The notes beneath the pieces are model-generated. The model had not been told where the DNA came from and searched no databases. It saw only the letters and a list, made by a program, of their open reading frames with translations. Source: Klebsiella pneumoniae (GTDB lineage: Bacteria > Pseudomonadota > Gammaproteobacteria > Pseudomonadales > UBA5518). Taken from it: 64,000 nt of DNA. The DNA lies in NCBI GenBank assembly GCA_945862145.1, contig CAMAXE010000001.1, forward strand, positions 248,001 to 312,000, written 5' to 3'. Shown in pieces: positions 1 to 7,822 of this stretch. Within the stretch, counting starts at the first letter, position 1; every line of letters starts with the position of its first letter. The position numbers and the translations under genes are program-made.

Positions 1-14
1 TAGCGCTGCCACTC

Positions 15-20
15 TACAAT
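15..20 (+). promoter_or_regulatory. Possible -10 element before the LD-carboxypeptidase gene
   Basis: TACAAT lies 33 bases before the ATG at 53 and is flanked by two copies of TAGCGCT (1-7 and 23-29). The -35 position would fall outside the window, so this is only a sequence resemblance. Confidence 0.25.
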
Positions 21-52
21 CTTAGCGCTCTGGGGCGGGAGAGGCCGGTGAC

Positions 53-1078
53 ATGAAACGACGCGACGTGCTGTCTTTAGGGCTTGGTGCGGCCGGGCTT
101 CTTGCTGCAGGCGGTAGCAGGGCTGCACGGCGGGAGCCCGTGTATCGCCGACTGCGCAAGGGCGATGCGGTAGCCGTAGTGGCACCGGCCAGCGTCACCT
201 ACGAGAAGATCGAGATCGACTACGCGGGCGATGTGCTGCGTGCGCTTGGCCTGGAGCCGCAGTTTGGCGCTAACGTTACAAAGCGTTTCGGCTACCTCGC
301 CGGTGAGGACGCTGCACGGGCTGCGGATATCAATGCAGCGTTTGCAAACCCGGGCGTGGCAGCTGTCTTTGCGCTACGGGGCGGATGGGGGTCCGGGCGC
401 TTGCTTCCGCTGCTCGATTACGCGGCGATCGCGCGCACACCGAAGCTGCTGCTGGGCTACAGCGATATCACGGCGTTGCTGCTGGCGCTGAATGCCAAAT
501 CCGGGCTGCGCGGCGTGCACGGCCCGAACCTGCTCTCGGACTGGAACCCTTTCGTGGTCGACATACTGCATCGGCTGTTGTTCGAGGGCGAGCGTATCGA
601 ATACCGCCCCTACAAACCTGAAACCACCTCTCTTGCCACGCTCGAAGGACGCATCCAGACCCTCGTTCCGGGCAGCGCACAGGGCGAGCTGGTGGGGGGC
701 AATCTCACCGTGCTTGCCTCGCTCGCGGGCACGCCCTACCTGCCCGATATGCGTGGCAAGCTCCTGTTCCTCGAAGACGTGCACGAGGCGGTTTACCGCA
801 TCGATCGCTCTCTCACCCAGTTGCGCCTCGCCGGAATACTCGATCAGCCCGCAGGCATCATATTCGGCAGCTTTCAGGACATTCCGCCCGACGATGATGT
901 GGGCGGCTTCGCCCTCTACGAGATCCTCGAACAGCACTGCAGGGCGGTGGGCAAGCCCGCATTCTCCGGCGCGGCATTCGGCCATATGCCGCAGAACAGC
1001 GCGATCCCCGTCGGTATTCGCGCGAGCATGGATGCCGGCAGTGGCGTGATACGGCTGTTGGAGCCCGTGGTCGGCTGA
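53..1078 (+). CDS. ldcA: LD-carboxypeptidase (peptidase S66), exported
   Basis: A 341-residue S66-family serine peptidase. The family cleaves the L,D bond between residues 3 and 4 of murein tetrapeptides during cell-wall recycling. The triad can be placed: Ser137 in the GYSD motif, Glu241 in FLEDVHE, and His311 in FGHM. The N-terminus is a twin-arginine-like signal (KRRDVLSLGLGAAG) ending near residue 24, so the protein is probably periplasmic, unlike the cytoplasmic E. coli LdcA. Length fits the family. It converges with the DadA-like gene 9 bases downstream. Related S66 members act on microcin-like peptides (MccF), so the substrate is inferred. Confidence 0.88.
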   Translation: MKRRDVLSLGLGAAGLLAAGGSRAARREPVYRRLRKGDAVAVVAPASVTYEKIEIDYAGDVLRALGLEPQFGANVTKRFGYLAGEDAARAADINAAFANPGVAAVFALRGGWGSGRLLPLLDYAAIARTPKLLLGYSDITALLLALNAKSGLRGVHGPNLLSDWNPFVVDILHRLLFEGERIEYRPYKPETTSLATLEGRIQTLVPGSAQGELVGGNLTVLASLAGTPYLPDMRGKLLFLEDVHEAVYRIDRSLTQLRLAGILDQPAGIIFGSFQDIPPDDDVGGFALYEILEQHCRAVGKPAFSGAAFGHMPQNSAIPVGIRASMDAGSGVIRLLEPVVG

Positions 1079-1087
1079 GCGGGCGAC

Positions 1088-2344
1088 TCAGATCTGACTG
1101 CGGAAAAAGCGCCTCGCGCTGTAGGGCTCGAGCGGGAAGGGCGGCTGGCTGCCCTCGATCAGAGCCTGCACGGCAAGTGCTGTTGCCGGTCCCTGCGTGA
1201 GGCCGAGGTGCCCATGCCCGAAAGCCAGCACCACGCGCCCTTCTGCCGCGGTGTCGATAACCGGGATGCCATCGGGCAGCGAGGGTCGGTATCCCAGCCA
1301 GCGGCTCTGTATCGTGGTGTCGAGGCCGGGCAGCACGGTGGACGTGAAGGGCAGGAGTTTTTCAATCCGGCGGTAGTCGGGGCCGCGTTCGAGCCCTGCG
1401 AATTCCACGCAGGCCGTCACGCGCATGCCCTCCTGCATCGGGCAGAGCACGAAGCGCCGCCGCGAGTACATGATCGGCCGGCTCACGCTTCGCTCAGGCG
1501 TGGGAAGCATCACGTGATAGCCGCGCTCGGTCTCGAGCGGTACGCGAAGCCCCAGTTGTGCTGCCAAGGATTTTGACCAGGCACCAGCAGCCACCACGAT
1601 CCGATCGGCGGTGATTTCCCTGAGGTTCGTGGTGATGATGCACGCGGCGTGTGCGGGCCGGAGGTGCCGCACTTCCTCCAAGTGGAAAGATGCGCCGGCG
1701 TTTATCGCAGCCTCGGCGATGGCGCGCACGACACGCCCCGGGTTATCGATGAACAGCGAGCCCGGTTGCAGCATGCCAAAGCGCAGCCCCGCACCCAGCG
1801 CGGGTTCCAGTTCGTGCAGCGCTGCGGCATCCAGCACCTCGAATGGAAAGCCGTTGTCCTGCATCAGCTGGCGTTCGGTACCCGCGTGGAGGAAGTCCTG
1901 CTCGCGGTCATAGACCTTCAGCCAGCCCACATCCTGCAGCCGATCCGAGACGCGAGCCGTTGCAGCGGCATCACGCCAGGCGGCAACGGCCGTGTGGTTG
2001 ATGGCGGCGGTAGCGGCGGCGCCTGCAGCCATCGGGCGCGCGCTGGAGTTTGCGAGGAAGCGGGCGAACCACGGGAGGGAGCGGGGCAGGTAGCGCCAGT
2101 CGACGAGCAGGGGGCCTTGCGGGTCCGACAACATTTTCAAAGCCGACCACAACACGCCCGGAGTGGCGAAGGGCTGGATCGCGCCGATATGAACCCCGCC
2201 GGCGTTGCCGTAAGAGGCGCCTCCGCAGATGCCGCGAGGGTCGAGGAGCTCTACCCGGTGCCCGGCCTGCGCCAGCCTGAGTGCGCTGCTCGCGCCAACA
2301 ACGCCAGCGCCTATGACCACGATATGCAGGGATTGCTGCGTCAT
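1088..2344 (-). CDS. FAD-dependent D-amino acid dehydrogenase-like oxidoreductase
   Basis: 418 residues, the usual length of DadA small subunits. A dinucleotide-binding motif (IGAGVVGASSALRLAQAG) starts at residue 11 and is followed by an acidic strand end (ELLD), typical of FAD binding in the DAO superfamily. The C-terminal second FAD contact (FGHGHLGLTQGP) is present. DadA enzymes oxidise D-amino acids to 2-oxo acids and ammonia and pass electrons to the respiratory chain. It lies 21 bases from the antiporter gene on the same strand, so the two may be co-transcribed. Other glycine/sarcosine oxidase-like substrates are possible. Confidence 0.82.
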   Translation of the reverse strand: MTQQSLHIVVIGAGVVGASSALRLAQAGHRVELLDPRGICGGASYGNAGGVHIGAIQPFATPGVLWSALKMLSDPQGPLLVDWRYLPRSLPWFARFLANSSARPMAAGAAATAAINHTAVAAWRDAAATARVSDRLQDVGWLKVYDREQDFLHAGTERQLMQDNGFPFEVLDAAALHELEPALGAGLRFGMLQPGSLFIDNPGRVVRAIAEAAINAGASFHLEEVRHLRPAHAACIITTNLREITADRIVVAAGAWSKSLAAQLGLRVPLETERGYHVMLPTPERSVSRPIMYSRRRFVLCPMQEGMRVTACVEFAGLERGPDYRRIEKLLPFTSTVLPGLDTTIQSRWLGYRPSLPDGIPVIDTAAEGRVVLAFGHGHLGLTQGPATALAVQALIEGSQPPFPLEPYSARRFFRSQI

Positions 2345-2365
2345 CCTGTCGCTCTCACCGCGTGA

Positions 2366-3730
2366 TCAGAGCAGGCGCGGCAGGAACACCACCGCGGTAC
2401 CCGCCAGGTACCCGGCAAACGCAAGAATCCCGATGCGTCGCATGTACCAGAAGAAATTGATGCGCTCCATGCCCATGGCGGCCACACCGGCTGCTGAACC
2501 GATGATGAGGCAGCTGCCCCCGGTGCCGGCTGCAAAGGCCAGATACAACCAAACGAGGTCGTCGCTCGGATGCGTTCCGAGGTCGTACATCCCCATGACC
2601 GCTGCCACCAGCGGCACGTTGTCGACCACCGCTGACAGCAAGCCGATGAGAAACACGATCACGTGGATCTGCCCGACCAGGTTGCCCAGTGCATCGGCGG
2701 CGAGCCGCAGCAGCCCCGTAGCCTCCAAGGCGCTCACGGCGGTGAGTATCCCCAGAAAGAAGAGCACGCTGGGCGTGTCGATCCGCCGCAGCACCTTCAG
2801 CACGTGCATGTCGGAATCGAGCGCGGCATCGCGATCCTCGTGCAGGAGTTCGGAGATCACCCACACCACACCCAGGCTGAAGAGCATGCCCATGAACGGG
2901 GGCAGATGGGTCAAGGTCTTGAACACCGGCACGAAGAGAAGCCCGCCCACGCCGGCAGCGAACATGATGTTGCGGTGCCGGCGGCTGACGGTGAAGGCGC
3001 GAGCCTCGCTGTCTGCCGCGACAGGTGGCGTGACCATCTGCCCGCGCATCTGCAGCGACAACAAGGCCAGCGGCACGAGCAGGCAGGCGAGGCTTGGGAG
3101 GAACATAGAGCGGATGATGCCGGCACTGCTGATCTGGCCGCCGATCCAGAGCATCGTGGTGGTGATGTCACCGATCGGGGACCAGGCGCCGCCAGCGTTG
3201 GCCGCAATGACGATGAGTCCCGCAAACCAGAGACGCTCCTCCTTCTTGCCCACCAGCTTGCGGATCAGCGAGATCATCACGATCGTGGTGGTGAGGTTAT
3301 CCAGCGCGGCCGAGAGAAAAAAGGTGACGATGCCTATGACCCACAAAAGGCTTGCCATGCTGCGCGCATGGATGCGGTCGGTGATGATTTCGAAACCACC
3401 GTAGGTATCGACCATCTCGACGATGGTCATGGCACCGAGCAGGAAGAACAGGATGCTCGCGATCTCGCCAAAGCGCCCCATCAACTGGTGCTCGGCCACC
3501 CAGATACGTGCGATGTCGTCAGGACTGTTACCCGCCTGGGAGGCCAGAAATTCCGGGGGCAGGAGGTCCACGTTGATCAGCGCTGGAGCGCCAAGCGTGT
3601 AGACCGTCCAGCACAGCACCCCGGTGAGCAGCGAGGCCGCCACCTTGTCGATGCCCGTGCTGTGCTCGAGGATGATCAGGATATAGCCTGCCACGAATAC
3701 AAGGGCGAGCAGGCTGATGGGCAGCGGCAT
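2366..3730 (-). CDS. NhaD-type Na+/H+ antiporter
   Basis: 454 residues from the ATG at 3730 (MPLPISLLALVFVAGY). The open frame extends upstream to 3835, but that stretch is Arg/Pro-rich and lacks membrane character. About a dozen hydrophobic segments cover the protein. Family-like stretches include WSPIGDITTTMLWIGG in the middle and ALDNLTTTIVMISL and SAVVDNVPLVAAVMGM, where Asp-Asn pairs in membrane helices are typical of the ArsB/NhaD ion-transporter superfamily. NhaD exchanges Na+ or Li+ for H+ at the inner membrane. The GDxTT and DN motifs support this assignment over an arsenite pump. It probably follows its own promoter in the gap at 3731-3955. Confidence 0.85.
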   Translation of the reverse strand: MPLPISLLALVFVAGYILIILEHSTGIDKVAASLLTGVLCWTVYTLGAPALINVDLLPPEFLASQAGNSPDDIARIWVAEHQLMGRFGEIASILFFLLGAMTIVEMVDTYGGFEIITDRIHARSMASLLWVIGIVTFFLSAALDNLTTTIVMISLIRKLVGKKEERLWFAGLIVIAANAGGAWSPIGDITTTMLWIGGQISSAGIIRSMFLPSLACLLVPLALLSLQMRGQMVTPPVAADSEARAFTVSRRHRNIMFAAGVGGLLFVPVFKTLTHLPPFMGMLFSLGVVWVISELLHEDRDAALDSDMHVLKVLRRIDTPSVLFFLGILTAVSALEATGLLRLAADALGNLVGQIHVIVFLIGLLSAVVDNVPLVAAVMGMYDLGTHPSDDLVWLYLAFAAGTGGSCLIIGSAAGVAAMGMERINFFWYMRRIGILAFAGYLAGTAVVFLPRLL

Positions 3731-3824
3731 CCGCGCTCTCCGGCAAGGGGGTCGACGTGGGGTGATGCGTCGGGGCGTGCGGCGCACGCCGAGCGAATAT
3801 ACGCGAGGCGGTCCATTTTGGCAG

Positions 3825-3941
3825 CCACGTTGCAAACACCACGTTGCAAACGGCGGGCTTTGTGCCCCTGATTCGCAGGCCGGCGTTCATTGCCGGGCCC
3901 ATCTTGCGGGGCTATCCTTTGACGGCAAAAACGTCGTTGCA
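3825..3941. promoter_or_regulatory. Repeated CGTTGCAA motifs in the 3731-3955 intergenic gap
   Basis: CCACGTTGCAAAC occurs twice in tandem (3825-3837 and 3839-3851, period 14), and its core CGTTGCAA recurs at 3934-3941, just before the Shine-Dalgarno sequence of the next gene. The gap separates the leftward antiporter gene from the rightward molybdenum-hydroxylase operon, so these may be binding sites for a regulator of one or both. No regulator gene is adjacent. Confidence 0.4.
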
Positions 3942-3955
3942 AGGGGAAGGGCTTC

Positions 3956-4825
3956 ATGGCTGTTCAGGCATATCGCGCACCAACCAGCATCCCCGAGGCC
4001 GTGAGCCTCTTGGTGGCGGGTTCAGGGGCGTTCTCACTCGGGGGTGGTACGGATCTGTTGGTGCAGGAGCGCGCCGGTACGCGTCAGCCCACGGCCTTCA
4101 TCGACTTGAAACGCATCCCCGGCATGTTGGGCATCAGCATTGAGGGCGGCGTGGCGAGAATCGGCGCTGCCACCAGTTGCGCGGCCATCTCGGCCCACCC
4201 CGATCTGCGGCGGCTTTTGCCCGGTCTGGTGGAGGCGGCGGCGCTGATCGGTTCCAAACAGGTACAGGGCCGGGCGAGTCTGGGGGGTAACCTCTGCAAC
4301 GCCTCGCCGGCAGCCGATTCGGTGCCCGCGCTGGTCGCCAATCGTGCGGTCGCGGTGGTGGCGGGACCGGCCGGAGAGCGGCGGGTGGCGGTGGAGTGCA
4401 TCGCCCGTTCGCCGGGCAGCACCGTGCTGGAGCCAGGCGAGTTTGTAGTAGCCATCGAAGTGCCTCTGCCCGAAGCGCACCAGTCAGACGCCTACCTGCG
4501 TTTCATTCCGCGTTCCGAGATGGACATTGCCGTGGTGGGCGCGGGAGCCTCCATCAGGCTCGATGCCGAGGGGCGCTGCGTGGGCGCGCGGGTCGCGTTG
4601 GGGGCCGTGGCACCCACCGTGCTCGTGGTGCCCGAGGCGGACGCCGCGCTTATCGGAAGCACGCTTGACGATGCCGCGCTGGCTGCCTGTGTGGCGGCGG
4701 CTCGCGCAGCCTGCCGTCCCATCAGCGACCGTCGTGGCACGGCGGACTTCCGCCGTCATGTGGCCGGTGTGGTGTTGAAGCGAGTGATCATTGCAGCGGC
4801 GCGGCGCGCCGCGGCGGGAGGTTGA
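3956..4825 (+). CDS. Molybdenum hydroxylase FAD subunit (CoxM/XdhB-like)
   Basis: 289 residues, the normal size for the medium FAD subunit of xanthine-dehydrogenase-family enzymes. FAD motifs are visible: LGGGTDLL near residue 27 and SLGGNLCNASPAAD near residue 108. The subunit passes electrons from the 2Fe-2S centres to an acceptor. A strong AGGGGAAGGG sequence precedes the ATG. The 2Fe-2S and molybdopterin subunits follow after 3 bases and with a 4-base overlap, giving a complete medium-small-large enzyme in one transcription unit. The substrate cannot be read from this subunit. Confidence 0.9.
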   Translation: MAVQAYRAPTSIPEAVSLLVAGSGAFSLGGGTDLLVQERAGTRQPTAFIDLKRIPGMLGISIEGGVARIGAATSCAAISAHPDLRRLLPGLVEAAALIGSKQVQGRASLGGNLCNASPAADSVPALVANRAVAVVAGPAGERRVAVECIARSPGSTVLEPGEFVVAIEVPLPEAHQSDAYLRFIPRSEMDIAVVGAGASIRLDAEGRCVGARVALGAVAPTVLVVPEADAALIGSTLDDAALAACVAAARAACRPISDRRGTADFRRHVAGVVLKRVIIAAARRAAAGG

Positions 4826-4828
4826 GTC

Positions 4829-5317
4829 ATGGCGATCCACGTTCACAGCACGATCAACGGGCAACCGACAGAATTCCTGTGCGAACCCGATGCCAGCGCG
4901 CTCGAAGTACTTCGAGACACCCTGGGCCTCACCGGCAGCAAAGAGGGCTGCAATTCCGGCGACTGCGGCAGTTGCTCGGTACTGCTCGACGGCGCGCTGG
5001 TGTGCGCCTGCCTGGTGCTCGGTGCGGAGTTGGAGGGGCGCGAGCTCACCAGCATCGAGGGCATCGCGCCCGCCGGTGGCCTGCATCCCATCCAGCAGAA
5101 ACTTCTGGAACACAACGCCATGCAGTGCGGGATCTGCATTCCCGGGATCGTGGTGGCCGCCAAGGCGCTGCTCGATCACAACCCCGAGCCTGACGAGACC
5201 ACGGTGCGGTTCGCACTGGCAGGCAACCTCTGCCGCTGTACCGGCTACGACAAGATCATCCGGGCCGTGCTGGACGCGGCCGCCACAATGCGCACTGGCG
5301 CCGAGGTGAGCGCATGA
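4829..5317 (+). CDS. Molybdenum hydroxylase 2Fe-2S subunit (CoxS-like)
   Basis: 162 residues. The N-terminal plant-type ferredoxin cluster has Cys ligands in CNSGDCGSCSVLLDG. The C-terminal helical cluster has CGICIPG and GNLCRCTGY. This double 2Fe-2S layout is diagnostic of the small subunit of xanthine-dehydrogenase-family hydroxylases, which carries electrons from the molybdenum centre to the FAD subunit. Its stop overlaps the ATG of the large subunit (ATGA at 5314), indicating translational coupling. No signal peptide, so the enzyme should be cytoplasmic. Confidence 0.92.
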   Translation: MAIHVHSTINGQPTEFLCEPDASALEVLRDTLGLTGSKEGCNSGDCGSCSVLLDGALVCACLVLGAELEGRELTSIEGIAPAGGLHPIQQKLLEHNAMQCGICIPGIVVAAKALLDHNPEPDETTVRFALAGNLCRCTGYDKIIRAVLDAAATMRTGAEVSA

Positions 5318-7575
5318 ATCAGGCAGCAACGACGCCCCTCGCACAGGTTGGTTCCCGTCCACCGCGTCCGGATGGCGCGGACAAGGTCACCGGACGCGCC
5401 CGTTACGGCGCGGATCTCTCGTTGCCGGGCATGGTCTGGGGCGCCGTGCTGCGCTCGCCGCACGCCCATGCGCGGATCCTGCGGATCGATACCACTGCGG
5501 CGCTTGCCATGCCCGGGGTTCTGGCGGTGGTTACCGCAGCCGATCTTGCCTCCACCTTTGACGCAGCGGTGGCCGGCGGTGAATCCTACGTCGACATGCA
5601 TGACATTTCGCGCAATGTGCTGGCGGCGGACAAGGTCCTCTACCACGGACATGCCGTTGCAGCCATCGCCGCCATCAGCCAGCGTGCTGCACGGGCAGCA
5701 CTCGCCGCTATCCACGTGGAATACGAGGCGCTGCCTGCAGTGTTTGATCTCGACGCGGCCATGGCTGCGGACGCGCCCATTCTCCACCCCATGATGCGCA
5801 CGCGTGGTCTTGCCGAGGTGCCGGAGCAGGCCTCGAACATCGCCTCGCGCATGGTCATGCAGAAAGGCGATGTCGACGCAGGCTTTGCCGCGTCCGAGAT
5901 CGTGCTTGAGCGCACCTACACCTGCGCCTCGGCGCACCAGGGCTATATCGAGCCCCACGCCTGCGTGGCATCGGTGGGTGCCGACGGTCAGACCGATATC
6001 TGGGTCTGCACCCAGGGCCATTTCGCGGTGCGTTCCTACACCGCCGCGCTGCTCGGCATGGATCCGGCCAGCATTCGGGTCACGGCGAGTGAGATCGGCG
6101 GTGGTTTCGGCGGCAAGACGACGGTGTACCTCGAGCCGCTTGCGGCGGCGCTCTCGCGCAAGTGCGGTCGCCCGGTGAAGATGCAGATGAGCCGCGAGGA
6201 CGTCTTCCGCGCCACGGGCCCGGGTTCCGCCACGCGTATCACCGTCAAGGTGGGAGCGCGGCGTGATGGCACGCTGGTGGCGATGGACGGGCTTCTGGAG
6301 TACGAGGCCGGCGCCTTCAAGGGTTCCCCGGCAGGCGCGGGCGCAATGACGATTTTTTCGGCCTACGAGGTCCCGAACGCACGCGCGACCGCGTTGGACG
6401 TTGTGCTCAACAAGCCGAAGGTCGCGGCATACCGCGCGCCCGGCGCCCCGCAGGCGGCGCACGCGACCGAATGCCTGCTGAACGAACTTGCCGCCGAGTT
6501 GGGCATCGATCCACTCGAGTTGCGGCGGCGCAATGCCGCGGATACGGGCACCACGACCGTTTATGGCGGCGTATTCCGCAACATCGGACTGCGTGAATGC
6601 CTGGAGCAGGCTCGTGCGCATCCCCACTACAGTGCCCCTCTGGGACCCAACCAGGGGCGCGGTCTTGCCGTTGGTTTCTGGTTCAATCATGGCGCCCAGT
6701 CGAGCGCCAGCGCGCACCTCGTCGAGGGCGGCAAGGTGCTTATCCAGGAAGGCAATCCGGATATCGGTGGCTCGCGCGCCTCGATGGCGTTGATGGCCGC
6801 CGACACCCTCGGCATTCCCTATGCGGACGTGCACCCGATGGTGGCCGATACCGCCACCGTGGGCTATTGCGACATGACCGGCGGCAGCCGTACTACGCTC
6901 GCCACGGGCTATGCCGTTGTCGAGGCCTGCCGTGACCTGATCGAGGCCCTGAAGCGCCGCGCGGCTGCGGTCTGGGGTGTTGATGCCAGCGCGGTTACCT
7001 GGAGTGGCGGCTGTGCCTGGAACACTGCCGATGCCAATGTGCGGCTCAGCATCGCGGAGCTCGCGGCCATGTCCGGGCGCACCGAGGGCCCGCTGAGCGG
7101 AAACGGCTCGGTGAACCTTAAAAGCGCGGCGCCGAGCTTTGCGGTCAACATCGCCGATGTCGAAGTGGATCCTGAGACCGGTGGTTCGCGCGTGCTGCGC
7201 TTCACCGCGATCCAGGACGCCGGTCGTGCCATCCACCCCGATTTCGTCGAGGGGCAGCTGCAGGGCGGCGCGGTCCAGGGCATTGGCTGGGCCCTGAACG
7301 AGGAGTACCGTTTCGATGCCACTGGCGTGCTGGAGAATCCGGGCTTCCTCGACTACCGCATGCCGGTGGCCTCGGACGTCCCGATGATCGATACCGTGCT
7401 GGTCGAGGTGCCCAATCCTGACCATCCTTTTGGCGTCAAAGGCGTGGGTGAAACCCCGATCTGTGCGCCGCTTGCGGCGGTGGCCACCGCGCTGAACGCC
7501 GCTGCAGGCACCATGATCCGGGATCTGCCGCTGTCGCCGCCGCGGGTTCTGGCCGCGATCCTCGCGAAGCCCTGA
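5314..7575 (+). CDS. Molybdenum hydroxylase large, molybdopterin-binding subunit
   Basis: 753 residues, typical of CoxL/XdhA-type catalytic subunits. The molybdopterin-binding loop GGGFGGKT (near residue 265) and the C-terminal GVGETP loop, which carries the catalytic Glu, are both present. The active-site loop reads AYRAPGAPQ rather than the AYRCSFR of true CO dehydrogenase, so this is not a form I CO dehydrogenase; it should hydroxylate an aromatic heterocycle, purine or aldehyde. One base separates it from the MoaD/ThiS-like gene that follows. Substrate unknown. Confidence 0.9.
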   Translation: MNQAATTPLAQVGSRPPRPDGADKVTGRARYGADLSLPGMVWGAVLRSPHAHARILRIDTTAALAMPGVLAVVTAADLASTFDAAVAGGESYVDMHDISRNVLAADKVLYHGHAVAAIAAISQRAARAALAAIHVEYEALPAVFDLDAAMAADAPILHPMMRTRGLAEVPEQASNIASRMVMQKGDVDAGFAASEIVLERTYTCASAHQGYIEPHACVASVGADGQTDIWVCTQGHFAVRSYTAALLGMDPASIRVTASEIGGGFGGKTTVYLEPLAAALSRKCGRPVKMQMSREDVFRATGPGSATRITVKVGARRDGTLVAMDGLLEYEAGAFKGSPAGAGAMTIFSAYEVPNARATALDVVLNKPKVAAYRAPGAPQAAHATECLLNELAAELGIDPLELRRRNAADTGTTTVYGGVFRNIGLRECLEQARAHPHYSAPLGPNQGRGLAVGFWFNHGAQSSASAHLVEGGKVLIQEGNPDIGGSRASMALMAADTLGIPYADVHPMVADTATVGYCDMTGGSRTTLATGYAVVEACRDLIEALKRRAAAVWGVDASAVTWSGGCAWNTADANVRLSIAELAAMSGRTEGPLSGNGSVNLKSAAPSFAVNIADVEVDPETGGSRVLRFTAIQDAGRAIHPDFVEGQLQGGAVQGIGWALNEEYRFDATGVLENPGFLDYRMPVASDVPMIDTVLVEVPNPDHPFGVKGVGETPICAPLAAVATALNAAAGTMIRDLPLSPPRVLAAILAKP

Positions 7576-7576
7576 G

Positions 7577-7822
7577 ATGGCCCGGCTCGTGCTCATGCCC
7601 GCCCAGCGCACCCATACCGGGGGCGTTGGCGAGGTAGAGGTCGCGGCCATCGACTACCGTGGAGCGGTCGCCGAACTGCGTCGTCTGTTTCCGGACTTGC
7701 CGCTTGCGGAGATAGAGGCTTGCAACGTCGCCATCGACGGTGAGCTGGTCGACTCGCCGTTCCTGGAACCTCTCGCCGCCGGCTCGCGGGTGGTGTTCGT
7801 GCAGCGTATCGGTGCTGGCTGA
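7577..7822 (+). CDS. MoaD/ThiS-family small protein
   Basis: 81 residues with the size and pattern of a ubiquitin-fold sulfur carrier: an EVEVAAIDYRGAVAELRRLFP helix region, a NVAIDGELVDSPFLEPL stretch, and a C-terminal strand VVFVQRIGAG. Sulfur carriers normally end in Gly-Gly; this one ends Gly-Ala-Gly, so whether it can be adenylated or thiocarboxylated is doubtful. A canonical MoaD ending in TGG is encoded at 15536-15790. It lies between the molybdenum hydroxylase large subunit (1-base gap) and MgtE (TGATG overlap), which suggests a role dedicated to that enzyme. Function inferred only from fold and context. Confidence 0.65.
   Translation: MARLVLMPAQRTHTGGVGEVEVAAIDYRGAVAELRRLFPDLPLAEIEACNVAIDGELVDSPFLEPLAAGSRVVFVQRIGAG

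Noticed and set aside
2663-3871. 402-codon open frame on the plus strand
   Set aside because: Antisense to the NhaD-type antiporter; charged repetitive shadow sequence.
5314-7575. Form I CO dehydrogenase large subunit
   Set aside because: The active-site loop AYRAPGAPQ lacks the CO-dehydrogenase AYRCSFR motif.
5245-7650. 801-codon open frame on the minus strand
   Set aside because: Antisense to the molybdenum hydroxylase large subunit; no recognisable domains, composition typical of GC-rich shadow frames.
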